Source of the DNA: Bacteroidales bacterium
GTDB lineage: Bacteria; Bacteroidota; Bacteroidia; Bacteroidales; JAADGE01
DNA: 62,602 nucleotides
NCBI GenBank assembly: GCA_021648725.1
Contig: JAKISF010000020.1
Coordinates: forward strand, 1 to 62,602
Direction of reading: 5' to 3'
Below the pieces are notes generated by a model. The model was not told the origin of the DNA. It did not search any database and saw nothing but the letters and a program-made list of their open reading frames with translations. Within the stretch, counting starts at the first letter, position 1. Each line of letters starts with the position of its first letter. This document shows positions 45,868 through 55,700 of this stretch, one piece after another. The position numbers and the translations under genes were made by a program.

Positions 45868-45907
45868 AAAAAAGAACTTGTCGATTTTCGGCAAGTTCTT
45901 TTTTGCT
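45868..45907 (+). terminator. terminator of the SusCD operon
   Basis: A 12-to-13-bp stem, AAAAAGAACTTG and CAAGTTCTTTTT, is closed by a short loop and followed by T residues. It lies about 25 bp after the last lipoprotein stop. Confidence 0.85.
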
Positions 45908-45917
45908 CAATAATTAG

Positions 45918-45925
45918 TATCTTTG
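45918..45925 (+). promoter_or_regulatory. -7 promoter element of meaB
   Basis: TATCTTTG matches the -7 consensus TAnnTTTG exactly and lies 17 bp before the meaB ATG. No TTTG is seen at the expected -33 distance; the nearest is 12 bp upstream and overlaps the terminator tail. Confidence 0.45.
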
Positions 45926-45942
45926 TGTAAGATTTATTCTAA

Positions 45943-47025
45943 ATGCCAAGACTAAGAAAAAATATTAAACCTACATTGTACGTAAAAAAAGGTGTAAAAC
46001 AAGTAAATAAGCTTGATGAAGATGCTGTATCAAAATTTAGTCTGTCAAAAAAAAAGAACAATATCTCTGTTGATTCTTATGTAAAAGGAATTTTAAACGG
46101 GAATATTTCAATTTTAAGCCAAGCGATAACTTTAGTTGAAAGTGCGAAACAAGAGCACAGAGAATATGCTCAGAAAATTATTAACTCTTGTATTCCTTAC
46201 AGCGGAAAATCTGTTCGTGTAGGTATTACCGGTGTGCCGGGTGTAGGAAAAAGCACTTTTATTGAAGCCTTAGGGGTGTATTTAATTGAAAGAGGAAATA
46301 AAGTTGCCGTGCTTGCAATTGACCCTTCAAGTGAGAAAACGAGAGGAAGTATTTTGGGAGATAAAACAAGAATGACTGAGTTAAGTTCTTGCAAAAATGC
46401 ATTTATCAGACCTTCGCCTTCGAGCGGAACACTTGGTGGTGTTGCCCGGAAGACTGCTGAAACAATTGTGCTGTGTGAAGCGGCAGGTTATAATATTATT
46501 TTTATTGAAACGGTAGGAGTGGGGCAGTCAGAGATTGCGGTAAATTCAATGGTTGATTTTTTTCTGTTATTAATGCTTGCCGGTGCAGGCGACGAACTTC
46601 AAGGTATAAAAAGAGGGATAACGGAAATGGCAGATACAATAGTTATTAATAAAGCCGACGGTGATAATATTCAAAAATCTGAATTAGCAAAGACAGAATA
46701 TAAAAATGCTTTACATTTGTTCCCGCGAACCGAATCGAATTGGCAGGCAGAGGTTAAAACAGCATCGGCAATAACAGGGAGCGGTATCTCGGATATATGG
46801 GATATTATTAAAAAATATGAATTGTTTACTAAAGAGTCAGGCTTTTTTGAAACAAAAAGAAACCGACAAGCCAAATACAGGATGTATGAAGCTGTGAATG
46901 AAGAGCTAAAATTACGGTTTTATAGTAATAACGTTGTCAGAAAAAAAATAAAAGAGTTAGAAAAAGAATTATTGTCGGGTAAAATAAGTCCTTATTTTGC
47001 TGCACAAACTCTTTTGGATTTATAA
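45943..47025 (+). CDS. meaB: MeaB/ArgK-family GTPase, methylmalonyl-CoA mutase chaperone
   Basis: A 360-residue G3E-type GTPase. It has Walker A GVPGVGKST, AIDPSSEKTRGSILGDKTRM, the switch segment FIETVGVGQSE, and the base-recognition motif NKADGDN. Members protect and reload the B12-dependent methylmalonyl-CoA mutase. The mutase genes are not in the window, but the cobalamin uptake operon at 18-23 kb fits a cell that uses B12. The first 60 residues are an unusual basic extension before the family core. The 3' end overlaps the converging gene at 47020-49356 by 6 bp. Confidence 0.93.
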   Translation: MPRLRKNIKPTLYVKKGVKQVNKLDEDAVSKFSLSKKKNNISVDSYVKGILNGNISILSQAITLVESAKQEHREYAQKIINSCIPYSGKSVRVGITGVPGVGKSTFIEALGVYLIERGNKVAVLAIDPSSEKTRGSILGDKTRMTELSSCKNAFIRPSPSSGTLGGVARKTAETIVLCEAAGYNIIFIETVGVGQSEIAVNSMVDFFLLLMLAGAGDELQGIKRGITEMADTIVINKADGDNIQKSELAKTEYKNALHLFPRTESNWQAEVKTASAITGSGISDIWDIIKKYELFTKESGFFETKRNRQAKYRMYEAVNEELKLRFYSNNVVRKKIKELEKELLSGKISPYFAAQTLLDL

Positions 47026-49356
47026 CTTCATTCCGATAATAATTATATCATCTAATTGTTCCAAATCACCTTTCCATTTATTCAAGAATTTATCTAAGAT
47101 ATCTTTTTGTTCTGCCATAGTTTTATCTTGTATCGTCAGTAGTAATTCTTGGAACTTTCTTGATTTCAATTTTCTTCCGTTTTCTCCGCCGAATTGATCC
47201 ATATAACCGTCGGAGAACATATAAACAGAGTCACCTTTGTTGTATTTAATAACATGATTGGTAAAGTCATCGTCCATTTTAAGATGAATTCCGATGGGCA
47301 TTCTGTCTGCACTTATTTTTTTAATATTATAAACATTGTTTTCATCGGCAGAAATAATATATAAAGGATTATATGCTCCGGCATATTGAATTTCTTGTTT
47401 TTTAGTATCAATAACTGATATTGCCATATCCATTCCGTCTTTTGATTCTCCGTCTGTTTGGTGCAACGAATCAATAATTTTAGCCCTTAGTTTGTCTAAA
47501 ATTTTTCCGGCTTCGGAAATTCGGTCTTTATTAACAATTTCATTTAAAAATGTAATACCCAGCATACTCATAAAAGCTCCCGGTACACCATGACCCGTGC
47601 AATCGGCTGCCGTAACTATTAATTTATCGTCAAACAATGTCATCCAATAAAAATCACCGCTTACTATATCTTTCGGTTTAAAATAAATAAAATAATCTTC
47701 AATATCTTGAACAAACATTTTTTTATCGGGTAAAATAGCATCTTGAATTCTTTGAGCATACTGGATACTGTCAGTTATTTCTTGTTTTTGTTTAAGTGCA
47801 ATATCTCTTTGTTCGGTAATTAAGATGTTTTTTTCTTCAATCTCATCTCTTTGAGCCATAATTTCTTCATTGCTTTGTTCCAACTCAACTTTTTGTGATT
47901 CAATTTCTTGTTTTTGGGCTTCTAACAATTTATTTGCTTTTACTTTTCTGCGATAACTGAAAATTGAAATTACTGCAATAAGTAACATAAATAATACAAG
48001 TAATGACAAGCCGAGTTTTACGACAAAATCTTTTTTATCTTTTTCTTTTTGAATAGCTTCATTTTTTTCTTTCTCTATTCTTTCTTTTTCTTTTCTTATT
48101 TTTTCTTCTTGCTCAAAATCATATTGCATTCTTAATTCTGTAATCTCTTTTTCATTATTTTCATTAAAAATACTATCGTTAAGTGCCTTAAAAAGTACAT
48201 GGTTTTCGTATGCTTTTTTATAATCTCCTGTTTTTGCATAATTTAAACTTAACCACTCAACAGCTTCTATTGAAGTATTAATGTCTGTTTTTTCAGATAT
48301 TTCTTTTGCTTTTAATAAATACTCAATTGCTTTTTCATAATTTGATTGATAATAATAATATTCTCCTAGTCCGTTATAACAAAGAGCCAGCCCGGGAGCA
48401 TGGTTCATGCTTTCATATATTTCAACACTTTTATCGAAATATTCTTTTGCTGAGTTATATTCTTTTTTCTTATTGTTAATATCACCTAAGTTGTAATATA
48501 AGCGTGCTATCATCGGAAAATAACCCATTTCTTCAAAAAGTTTTAATGCTTTTAAATAGTAATCATTTGAGAGGTCAAACTCTTTTTTTTCGGCATAAAA
48601 ATTTCCTAAATTATTATTTACGTCAGCAATACCTTTAATGTTTTCGATGTCATTAAATATTTGTAATGCTTTATTGAAATTTTCAATAGCTTTTTCACTT
48701 TCGTTTTGTTCATCGTAAACTATACCTATATTCTGATATAACTGGGCAGTATTATTTTTATCGTCAATTTCTTCAAAGAACTTTAAACTTCTTAAATAAA
48801 ACTCTAACGCACTTTTAAAATTACCTTGTTGTCTGAAATTATTTCCGAGATTTAAATTTGTTTTTGCAATACCTTCTTTGTCTTTAATTTCTTCATATAT
48901 TTCAAGAGCTTTTCTGTAACTTTCTTCTGATTCCTTAATTTTTCCCGTATTTCTGTTAAAAATACCGATATTTACATAGCAAGCAGCAATTCCTTTTTTG
49001 TCGCCGATGATTTCATAAGTATCTCTGCTGTTGTATGATGCTTTATAAGCGTTTTCAACATCTCCGAACATAAAATGAATAATTCCGAGAGTTTTATAGA
49101 CATCAGCCGTACCTTTTTTATAATCAATTTTCAGACTTAAAGTTAATGCTTGTTCTGCATAATTTTTTGCTTGCTCATTATCACGCCCTCTCATCATATT
49201 TGCAAGTTCACAAAGCGTATTAACTTTTACGGTATCAATTTGGGTAGTTTCAAGTACGGTTTTAAGGCTGTCAACCGGGTTTTGCTGTGCACTTATTAAA
49301 TTAAAATTGAAAATAAAAAGTGCAAAGAACAGAAGTATTGAAGCAGTTTTTTTCAT
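47020..49356 (-). CDS. TPR sensor with SpoIIE-type PP2C serine phosphatase domain
   Basis: A 778-residue membrane protein. The order is a signal peptide (about 1-24), a run of about nine TPR repeats (about 30-400), a basic coiled coil, one transmembrane helix (about 446-466), a second long coiled coil, and a SpoIIE/RsbU-like PP2C domain (about 545-778). Metal-binding acidic motifs are visible in VSGDFYW, AADCTGHGVPGAFMSML, DGMDMAI, FSDGYMDQFGG and the terminal DDIIIIGMK. Such phosphatases dephosphorylate anti-sigma-factor antagonists in partner-switching systems. No anti-sigma or antagonist gene is next to it, so the target is unknown. Confidence 0.88.
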   Translation of the reverse strand: MKKTASILLFFALFIFNFNLISAQQNPVDSLKTVLETTQIDTVKVNTLCELANMMRGRDNEQAKNYAEQALTLSLKIDYKKGTADVYKTLGIIHFMFGDVENAYKASYNSRDTYEIIGDKKGIAACYVNIGIFNRNTGKIKESEESYRKALEIYEEIKDKEGIAKTNLNLGNNFRQQGNFKSALEFYLRSLKFFEEIDDKNNTAQLYQNIGIVYDEQNESEKAIENFNKALQIFNDIENIKGIADVNNNLGNFYAEKKEFDLSNDYYLKALKLFEEMGYFPMIARLYYNLGDINNKKKEYNSAKEYFDKSVEIYESMNHAPGLALCYNGLGEYYYYQSNYEKAIEYLLKAKEISEKTDINTSIEAVEWLSLNYAKTGDYKKAYENHVLFKALNDSIFNENNEKEITELRMQYDFEQEEKIRKEKERIEKEKNEAIQKEKDKKDFVVKLGLSLLVLFMLLIAVISIFSYRRKVKANKLLEAQKQEIESQKVELEQSNEEIMAQRDEIEEKNILITEQRDIALKQKQEITDSIQYAQRIQDAILPDKKMFVQDIEDYFIYFKPKDIVSGDFYWMTLFDDKLIVTAADCTGHGVPGAFMSMLGITFLNEIVNKDRISEAGKILDKLRAKIIDSLHQTDGESKDGMDMAISVIDTKKQEIQYAGAYNPLYIISADENNVYNIKKISADRMPIGIHLKMDDDFTNHVIKYNKGDSVYMFSDGYMDQFGGENGRKLKSRKFQELLLTIQDKTMAEQKDILDKFLNKWKGDLEQLDDIIIIGMKL

Positions 49357-49457
49357 TTGTGTGTTTTAACAGAGTACAATCAGGGATTGTATAATTTTGA
49401 CAACAACGAAATTAGAAATAATAATTACATTAAGCAATTTTTGTTGTGTTTTTAAAT

Positions 49458-49488
49458 AAAAAAACCGACTCAAAAAGTGAATCGGTTA
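49458..49488 (-). terminator. terminator after the lipoprotein gene
   Basis: On the minus strand GAACCGATTC-like pairing is visible: AACCGATTC with GAGTCGGTT (one G-U pair), followed by a T run. It lies about 20 bp beyond the stop at 49509. Confidence 0.7.
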
Positions 49489-49508
49489 TTTGTTATTCTG
49501 AAAAATTT

Positions 49509-50282
49509 TTAGTTTAATGTTACTTCAACAGTTACTCCGTTATTAGTAACTGTTATTGTTTTGTCGCAAGTTCCGTTACCGTAGTCTATTACGGAAGTTC
49601 CTTTATCGCTTTCTATTGTAACAGTTCCTGAAACAGGGTAACCTGCCGTGCAGCTTCTTTCAATTCTCACCTTATTATAAACAGAAGAATAACTTTTACC
49701 TTGACGGTTAATACCGGAAGCAGTTCCTGACATTTCAATAATGTTTGTAGAAATATTACCATCGCCAAATCCGCTTACAATTGTAAAAGTTTTATCGGAA
49801 GACCAGGAAATAGTTTTATTATCGGTAAAAGTTGCTGACATATTTTCTGCAACAACATTAATCTCAGGTCTTATATATGTTCCTCCGAATGTTGTAGTTA
49901 TTTTCCCTTCAACTGCAATACCGTCTATTGTATAATTATCAAATGTGATAATAATATTTACAGCTCTGGCTCCGATATCAAGACGGGTATAGTTAATAAT
50001 AAGAGAGCCGCTTCTTACAGACCCCAGATAATCACAATTGTTGAAAGTTAGTACAATTGTATCTGTCTGATTTCTATAAACATCAACACAAGCAGGAAGG
50101 GATGCTTTTCCTGTTCCGCCGGCTTCAGTATTTCCGACAGCAAATGCATCTGCCATAATATAACTTCCTCTGGCATCATCTTCAGCTGATTGAGCATCGG
50201 GATCAGGTTTTTCACAAGAAGCTAATGCAAATAATCCGAGTGCAAAGAACACACTTAAAATTTTAAATAAATTTGTTTTCAT
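49509..50282 (-). CDS. hypothetical lipoprotein
   Basis: A 257-residue predicted lipoprotein (MKTNLFKILSVFFALGLFALASCEKPD; lipobox ASC). The mature part is rich in beta strands, with three further cysteines (LPACVD, NNCDYLG, RSCTAGYP) and a fourth near the end (NGTCDKT), which could form disulfides. I do not recognise a family. It is a single-gene unit: the next genes on either side are the PP2C phosphatase downstream on the same strand behind a terminator, and the AlkD-like gene on the opposite strand. Confidence 0.65.
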   Translation of the reverse strand: MKTNLFKILSVFFALGLFALASCEKPDPDAQSAEDDARGSYIMADAFAVGNTEAGGTGKASLPACVDVYRNQTDTIVLTFNNCDYLGSVRSGSLIINYTRLDIGARAVNIIITFDNYTIDGIAVEGKITTTFGGTYIRPEINVVAENMSATFTDNKTISWSSDKTFTIVSGFGDGNISTNIIEMSGTASGINRQGKSYSSVYNKVRIERSCTAGYPVSGTVTIESDKGTSVIDYGNGTCDKTITVTNNGVTVEVTLN

Positions 50283-50478
50283 AATATGTAAAGTTTAATT
50301 AATAAAAGTTTTATATGTCTATCTTATAAGACTGCAAAAAAACAAAAAAGTTGTTTGAATCAGTATTTTTTATTCGAATATAAGAAATTTATCCGTAAAA
50401 GTAATGTTTTTTATGATGAATTATGTTATATTTTGATAAGTTTGTTGCGTTTAGTGAAACCGTAAATACCTATTTCTT

Positions 50479-51144
50479 ATGAAAAATAATAATCTTTCGG
50501 TAAAAAACATTCTTAAAGAAATAAGAGCAAATGAAAACGGTCCTGCTGTTGATGCTATGGAAAGAATGGGTTTAAAGTACAGCAGAAATTTCGGTGTAAG
50601 CATTGCAGATTTAAAAAGAATAGCAACAAAATATAAATTCAATCATGAAATTGCCGATATGTTAAGAGAAAAAAACATAAGGGAAACGCGAATATTGGCA
50701 GAAATGATTGAAGATTCTAATTTAGTTTCGGAAGAAAAAGCAGATAAAATAGTTTCAAATATAGATACAAATGAATTGGCAGAGCAAAGTTGTTTGAACC
50801 TTTTTGAAAAACTTGATTTTGCGGATAAAAAAGCAGAGGAATGGATATTATCAGAACATAAATTTACTGTTGTTTGCGGATTTATTCTTTTTTCACGCAT
50901 TGCTTTAAATGACAAAACAAAAAAGAATGATTTTTTTATAAAAGCAATAAGTGTTGCTGAAAACTCTGTAAATAACGAAAGTGTTTTTATTAGAAAAGCA
51001 ATTGCAAGAGCTTTAAGGCAAATTGCTTTAAGAAATAATAATTTGAAAAAGCAAGTTCTGGAACTTACTAACAAAATAAAAAAAACCGGCAACGAATATT
51101 CAAAGTTAATTATCGAAGAGGTTGAAATGTTGATTGATTTTTAA
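50479..51144 (+). CDS. AlkD-like HEAT-repeat protein (DNA alkylation repair family)
   Basis: A 221-residue all-helical protein resembling the DNA-alkylation-repair family (Pfam DNA_alkylation, AlkD/AlkC fold). The segment MERMGLKYSRNFGVSIADLKRIATKYK near residue 25-50 (split here only by description) matches the family opening, and the rest consists of HEAT-like helix pairs with VFIRKAIARALRQIALR near the C-terminus. Characterised members are glycosylases that remove positively charged alkylated bases, but many relatives in this phylum are untested, so activity is not certain. A -7 element TAAGTTTG lies at 50437-50444. Confidence 0.8.
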   Translation: MKNNNLSVKNILKEIRANENGPAVDAMERMGLKYSRNFGVSIADLKRIATKYKFNHEIADMLREKNIRETRILAEMIEDSNLVSEEKADKIVSNIDTNELAEQSCLNLFEKLDFADKKAEEWILSEHKFTVVCGFILFSRIALNDKTKKNDFFIKAISVAENSVNNESVFIRKAIARALRQIALRNNNLKKQVLELTNKIKKTGNEYSKLIIEEVEMLIDF

Positions 51145-51165
51145 TGTGCTGTAGTCATCATAAAA

Positions 51166-52113
51166 TCACTTAAGATTTATTTTTTTATCAATTTGATATT
51201 TATTTCTGTCTTGTGAGGTTCTGGAAACTAAATCAGCCAATAAACCTGTTAAAAATAGTTGTGTTCCGAAAATAATTGCCAGCAAACCCAAGAAAAATAA
51301 CGGTCTTTCTGTCATGGAATATTGTTGCCAAAATAATTTTGCTATTGATAAATAGATTAAAATAACAAAACCTGCAAAAAAGCTGAAAGAACCTATTGTT
51401 CCGAAGAAGTGCATCGGGCGTTTTGCAAATTTTGTAATGAAAGTTATGGAAAGCAAATCAAGAGGGCCGTTAATAAATCTGCTAAGCCCGAATTTTGTTT
51501 TTCCGTATTTTCTTTCCTGATGTTTTACAACTTTTTCATCAATCTTTTTAAATCCGGCTTGCTTAACAAGTATAGGAATATAACGATGCATTTCACCGTA
51601 AACTTCAATGCTTTTTACAACTTTGTTTTTATAAGCTTTAAAACCGCAATTAAAATCATGCAATTTTAATCCGCTGACTTTTCTTGCAATGAAGTTAAAA
51701 AACTTACTCGGTAAATTTTTACTGAACAGCGGGTCGTAACGTTTCTTTTTCCAGCCCGAAACTAAATCAAAGCCGTCTTCTTTAATCATTTTGTATAGTT
51801 CGGGAATTTCTTCCGGATTGTCTTGTAAATCGGCATCCATTGTAATTACGACTTCGCCTTTTGCAACGGAAAAACCTTCGTGTATTGCTGCGGATTTTCC
51901 GTAATTCTTCATAAACTTAATGCCTTTAATATTACTATTTTCAGAAGACAGTTTTTCAATGATTTCCCAAGATGAGTCAGTACTTCCGTCGTCAATCATA
52001 ATTATCTCATAAGAAAATGAATTTTCATTACAAACCTTGGAAATCCAACCGCATAGTTCCGGTAAAGATTCTTCTTCGTTAAGTAATGAAATAACTACGG
52101 AAATATTTGTCAT
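51166..52113 (-). CDS. GT2-family polyprenyl-phosphate glycosyltransferase
   Basis: The product is 315 residues. The GT2 catalytic domain (about 1-215) begins ISVVISLLNEEESL, has IDDGSTDSSW and the metal-binding MDADLQDNP, and includes FNCGFKAYK. Two transmembrane helices follow (about 230-255 and 265-290). This is the layout of DPM1/GtrB/ArnC-like enzymes that move a sugar from a nucleotide donor to polyprenyl phosphate at the inner membrane, for later use in lipid or envelope glycosylation. The Met at 52113 opens the family sequence; the frame is open to 52134. The stop nearly meets that of the AlkD-like gene (22 bp). Confidence 0.9.
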   Translation of the reverse strand: MTNISVVISLLNEEESLPELCGWISKVCNENSFSYEIIMIDDGSTDSSWEIIEKLSSENSNIKGIKFMKNYGKSAAIHEGFSVAKGEVVITMDADLQDNPEEIPELYKMIKEDGFDLVSGWKKKRYDPLFSKNLPSKFFNFIARKVSGLKLHDFNCGFKAYKNKVVKSIEVYGEMHRYIPILVKQAGFKKIDEKVVKHQERKYGKTKFGLSRFINGPLDLLSITFITKFAKRPMHFFGTIGSFSFFAGFVILIYLSIAKLFWQQYSMTERPLFFLGLLAIIFGTQLFLTGLLADLVSRTSQDRNKYQIDKKINLK

Positions 52114-52305
52114 TGCCTTTAATTTTAATCTCAATTATTGTCCAAAAATAGATATAAGAATGTATAAAAAGAAAAAAATAAGTTCTTTTTTACATAAAAG
52201 ATTAAAATTTAAAGAATTAAGGTATAAAATTTGAATAAGTGTTATCGGACAGATGAAATTATACTTATTTTAAATTACAAAAAAAGAATAAAAGCGAAAG
52301 AAACA

Positions 52306-52518
52306 ATGGCAAGTAAACTGAAAGTAATCGAAAGTAACAGGGTTATAGGCGGGTATTCCTTATCTGTGAGAGATAACTGGGTTTATAAAATAAAAAAAGT
52401 TCACCTTTCTGAAACTGAAAAAGATAAATATTTAGAAGATTTCGGAGAAGTGATTATTACTTTCGAGGAATTTTTCGAATGGTATAAGTCTTTAAAAAAA
52501 CAAACTAAAAACTTTTAA
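52306..52518 (+). CDS. small hypothetical protein, 70 aa
   Basis: A 70-residue protein starting MASKLKVIESN and containing SVRDNWVYKIKKVHLS and EEFFEWYKSLKK. It has no signal peptide or membrane segment, and looks like a compact alpha/beta protein. The frame is open back to 52231, but the upstream residues are low in complexity and the Met at 52306 is the more natural start. I do not recognise a family. It stands alone ahead of the repeat-protein gene, with 222 bp between them that hold the direct repeats and promoter described separately. Confidence 0.5.
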   Translation: MASKLKVIESNRVIGGYSLSVRDNWVYKIKKVHLSETEKDKYLEDFGEVIITFEEFFEWYKSLKKQTKNF

Positions 52519-52617
52519 GTGTATTATTATTTATAATTCCGCAATTAAATATTCCGGTTTTATTTCCCTCTTTTTTTCAGAAGCACCTTAAATTTCGACC
52601 AATTTGGTCACTAAAAA

Positions 52618-52654
52618 TACGTATTCTAAATAAACTTATACGTATTCTAAATAA
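52618..52654 (+). promoter_or_regulatory. two perfect 16-bp direct repeats, 21-bp period: candidate LytTR operator
   Basis: TACGTATTCTAAATAA occurs at 52618-52633 and again at 52639-52654 with no mismatch. The start-to-start distance is 21 bp, two helical turns, so both copies face the same side of the DNA. The second copy ends 10 bp upstream of the TTTG element at 52665. Tandem repeats of this period next to -33 are the established binding layout for LytTR regulators, and one such regulator is encoded at 57618-58382. The assignment is inference from spacing and position. Confidence 0.6.
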
Positions 52655-52664
52655 TAGCTGTCTT

Positions 52665-52699
52665 TTTGTATATTGTTTTATGAAAAGATTGTATATTTG
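52665..52699 (+). promoter_or_regulatory. promoter of the repeat-protein gene
   Basis: TTTG (52665-52668) and TATATTTG (52692-52699) form a Bacteroidota-type promoter with a 23-bp spacer, slightly longer than the usual 19-21. A suboptimal spacer suits a promoter that needs an activator. The ATG follows 41 bp downstream. Confidence 0.5.
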
Positions 52700-52740
52700 G
52701 AAGTGTTATTTGATTATACTAACAATAAAACTACGAAAAA

Positions 52741-55700
52741 ATGAAAAAAATTACAATTCTCACACTATTATTAGGAGTACTCGTATTTACTAATACAACT
52801 TCTTTTTCGCAAGTCTTAATTTCAGGAAGTACAGGTACACCTGACCCTTCTGCAATGTTGGACATTGAGTCAACATCAAAGGGATTATTAATCCCGAGAA
52901 TGACAACTGCACAAAGAAACTTGATTGCTTCGCCGACACAAGGCCTATTAGTTTTTGATAAAGATATAGGAAGCTTCTTTATTTTCGGTAAAAACTATGA
53001 AGGAAAGCTCGGCTGGATTGATTTGTCTTCAGATGCAGGTTTGTGGACGAAAACCGGAGCTACGGTTTACTTAACTAATTCAACCTATAATGTCGGTGTA
53101 GGAACATCAAGTCCCTCCGGCAACTTTGTTGTTCAGGCAAACAGCGGCGACCTTACTGATGCAGATGTTTTGTTTGAGGTAAAAGATAAATTCGGAAAAA
53201 CAATATTTGAAGTAACTTCTGCAGGTGTAAAAGCTTATGTTAAAGATCCGACAAAAGCTGTTTCCGGAGGTTTTGCGGTAGGTAAATACGGAGCTGCAAA
53301 AGGAGTCGGAGATCTGTTTTTAGTAACATCAGACAGCACACGTGTTTATACCGATGCAAATGCAAGTATCTCCGGCGGTTTTGCGGTAGGTAAATACGGA
53401 GCAGCCAAAGGACAAGCTTTCAAATACTTCTTTACACATTCCGACAGCACACGTATTTATACTGATACCGGAGCAAAAGCTGTTTCCGGCGGTTTTGCGG
53501 TAGGTAAATACGGAGCTGCAAAAGGACCTATTAATAACTATATGCACATGACTAAAAATAATTATTTGGTCGGGCACAGTTCCGGTAAGGATATGACAAC
53601 CGGTTTATACAACTTATTTTTCGGTTTTGAAAGCGGTTTTATGAATACAACCGGTACCGATAATGTTTTTATCGGTTATCAAAGCGGTTATTCAAACTTA
53701 ATCGGTAATGATAATGTTTTTATGGGTAATGCTTCCGGTTTTTCCAATACAACGGGTTATAACAATGTTTTTATCGGGAAATTAGCAGGAACAGCAAATA
53801 CAGGCGGATGGAGCAATACTTTTGTAGGAGAAAATTCAGGATCAAGTAATACAACCGGTAATTTTAATGCATTTTACGGGTACCAAGCAGGAAAAGGTAA
53901 TGTTGACGGATTAGACAATGTTTTTATAGGATCGTATGCCGGTTTTACAAACACAACAGGCGATAATAATGTGATGATAGGAAAAGATGCCGGGCGAACT
54001 TCTAACGGAACTTCCAATGCATTTATAGGAGAAGGAGCCGGCTATTACAGTACGGGTTCAAATAACTTTTACGGAGGTTACAATGCGGGGCGTTCAACAG
54101 CGGGTTCCGGTTCCGGTTCTAATAATGTGTTTTTGGGTAACTACAGCGGATATTATAATTCAACAGGAAACTACAATGTTTTTTTGGGGTATTTTACGGG
54201 GGTGTACAATACCACAGGAGTAAACAATGTATTTATCGGACCTTTTTCAGGGTACAGAAATGTTTCGGGAGGTTATAACCTAATGATGGGATATCAAGCA
54301 GGTTACAGTAATGATACATCATATAATGTTTTCGCAGGAAGTTATGCCGGGTATTCAAATGTGAAAGGTACGCATAATGTTGCATTAGGATACAATTCCG
54401 GAAGATTGGCAGTATTAGGAGACAATAATGCACTGATGGGTTACCAAAGCGGATATAATGCCGATAATGCCGATAACAGTATAATGCTCGGATCCTATGC
54501 CGGATATAATGCCGATAACAGTACAAACAGTATATTAATAGGTTCATCAGCAGGTTATAATAATAATGCTGCAAATAATACTTTTGTAGGTACGGATGCA
54601 GGTTATGATAACACAACAGGAAGAGAAAATATATTTATGGGTTACCGTGCCGGATATAATAATACAACAGCATCAGATAATATTTTCATGGGTAACAGTT
54701 CAGGCTTTACCAACACAACCGGAGATAATAATATTATGGTAGGAAAGCAAGCCGGGTATCTTAATACAATAGGGCACAGAAATGTTTTTATGGGAGAAGC
54801 ATCTGCATATAACAATACCTCAGGTGTGAGAAATGTTTCTATCGGGTATTTTTCAGCATATTACATGAACACAGGTGCAGATAATGTTATACTGGGTGCT
54901 TATGCAGGTCAAAGAAATGAAACAGGAAGTTTTAATGTTATTTTAGGAAGCAGTGCAGGTACCAATGCAACATTAAATGATAATAATGTAGTTTTGGGTT
55001 ATTACAGCGGATTTAATGCCGATAACAGCTCAAACAGCATAATGATAGGCACAAGAAGCGGATATAATAACAATGCCGAAAATAATGCTTTTATAGGTAC
55101 GGAAGCCGGACGTTTTAATACAAGCGGTACAAAAAATGTATTTATGGGTTATCGTTCAGGCTATACTAATACAGGAGGAGAAAAAAATATTTTTATAGGA
55201 AATACGGCAGGATACCTAAATGCAAACGGAGACAGAATAATTTGTATCGGCGACAGCTCCGGCGTAAACAATACTGCAAGTAATAACGTATTTATCGGAG
55301 CAAATGCCGGAAGAGATAATACTTCGGGTAATAATAATTTATTTATAGGAAACGATGCAGGTGCTGAGAATATTACAGGAATGTCAAATACATATTTGGG
55401 TTGGGGTGCAGGTCTTAACAATAACGGTAATGATAATGTTATGGTAGGTTTTTGGGCAGGTTTGGCAGCTACAAGCTCTACCAGGAACTTATATCTTGGG
55501 CAAGGTGCAGGTGTTTGGAACACAGGAAGTAATAATATCTTTTTGGGTTATCTGACGGGAGGAAACAATAACACTTACGAAAGAAACATTATTATAGGAA
55601 ACGAACTTAACACTAACAGAAGCAATACATTAAAAATTGATGCAAGCAGCAGTATTGATCCCTTAATTTACGGTGAGTTTGATAATGATTTTATACAGTT

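Noticed and set aside
53260-55640. Regularly repeated DNA resembling a CRISPR-like array
   Set aside because: The period follows the 17-residue protein repeat in one open frame. Units are not identical, and there are no spacers or cas genes.
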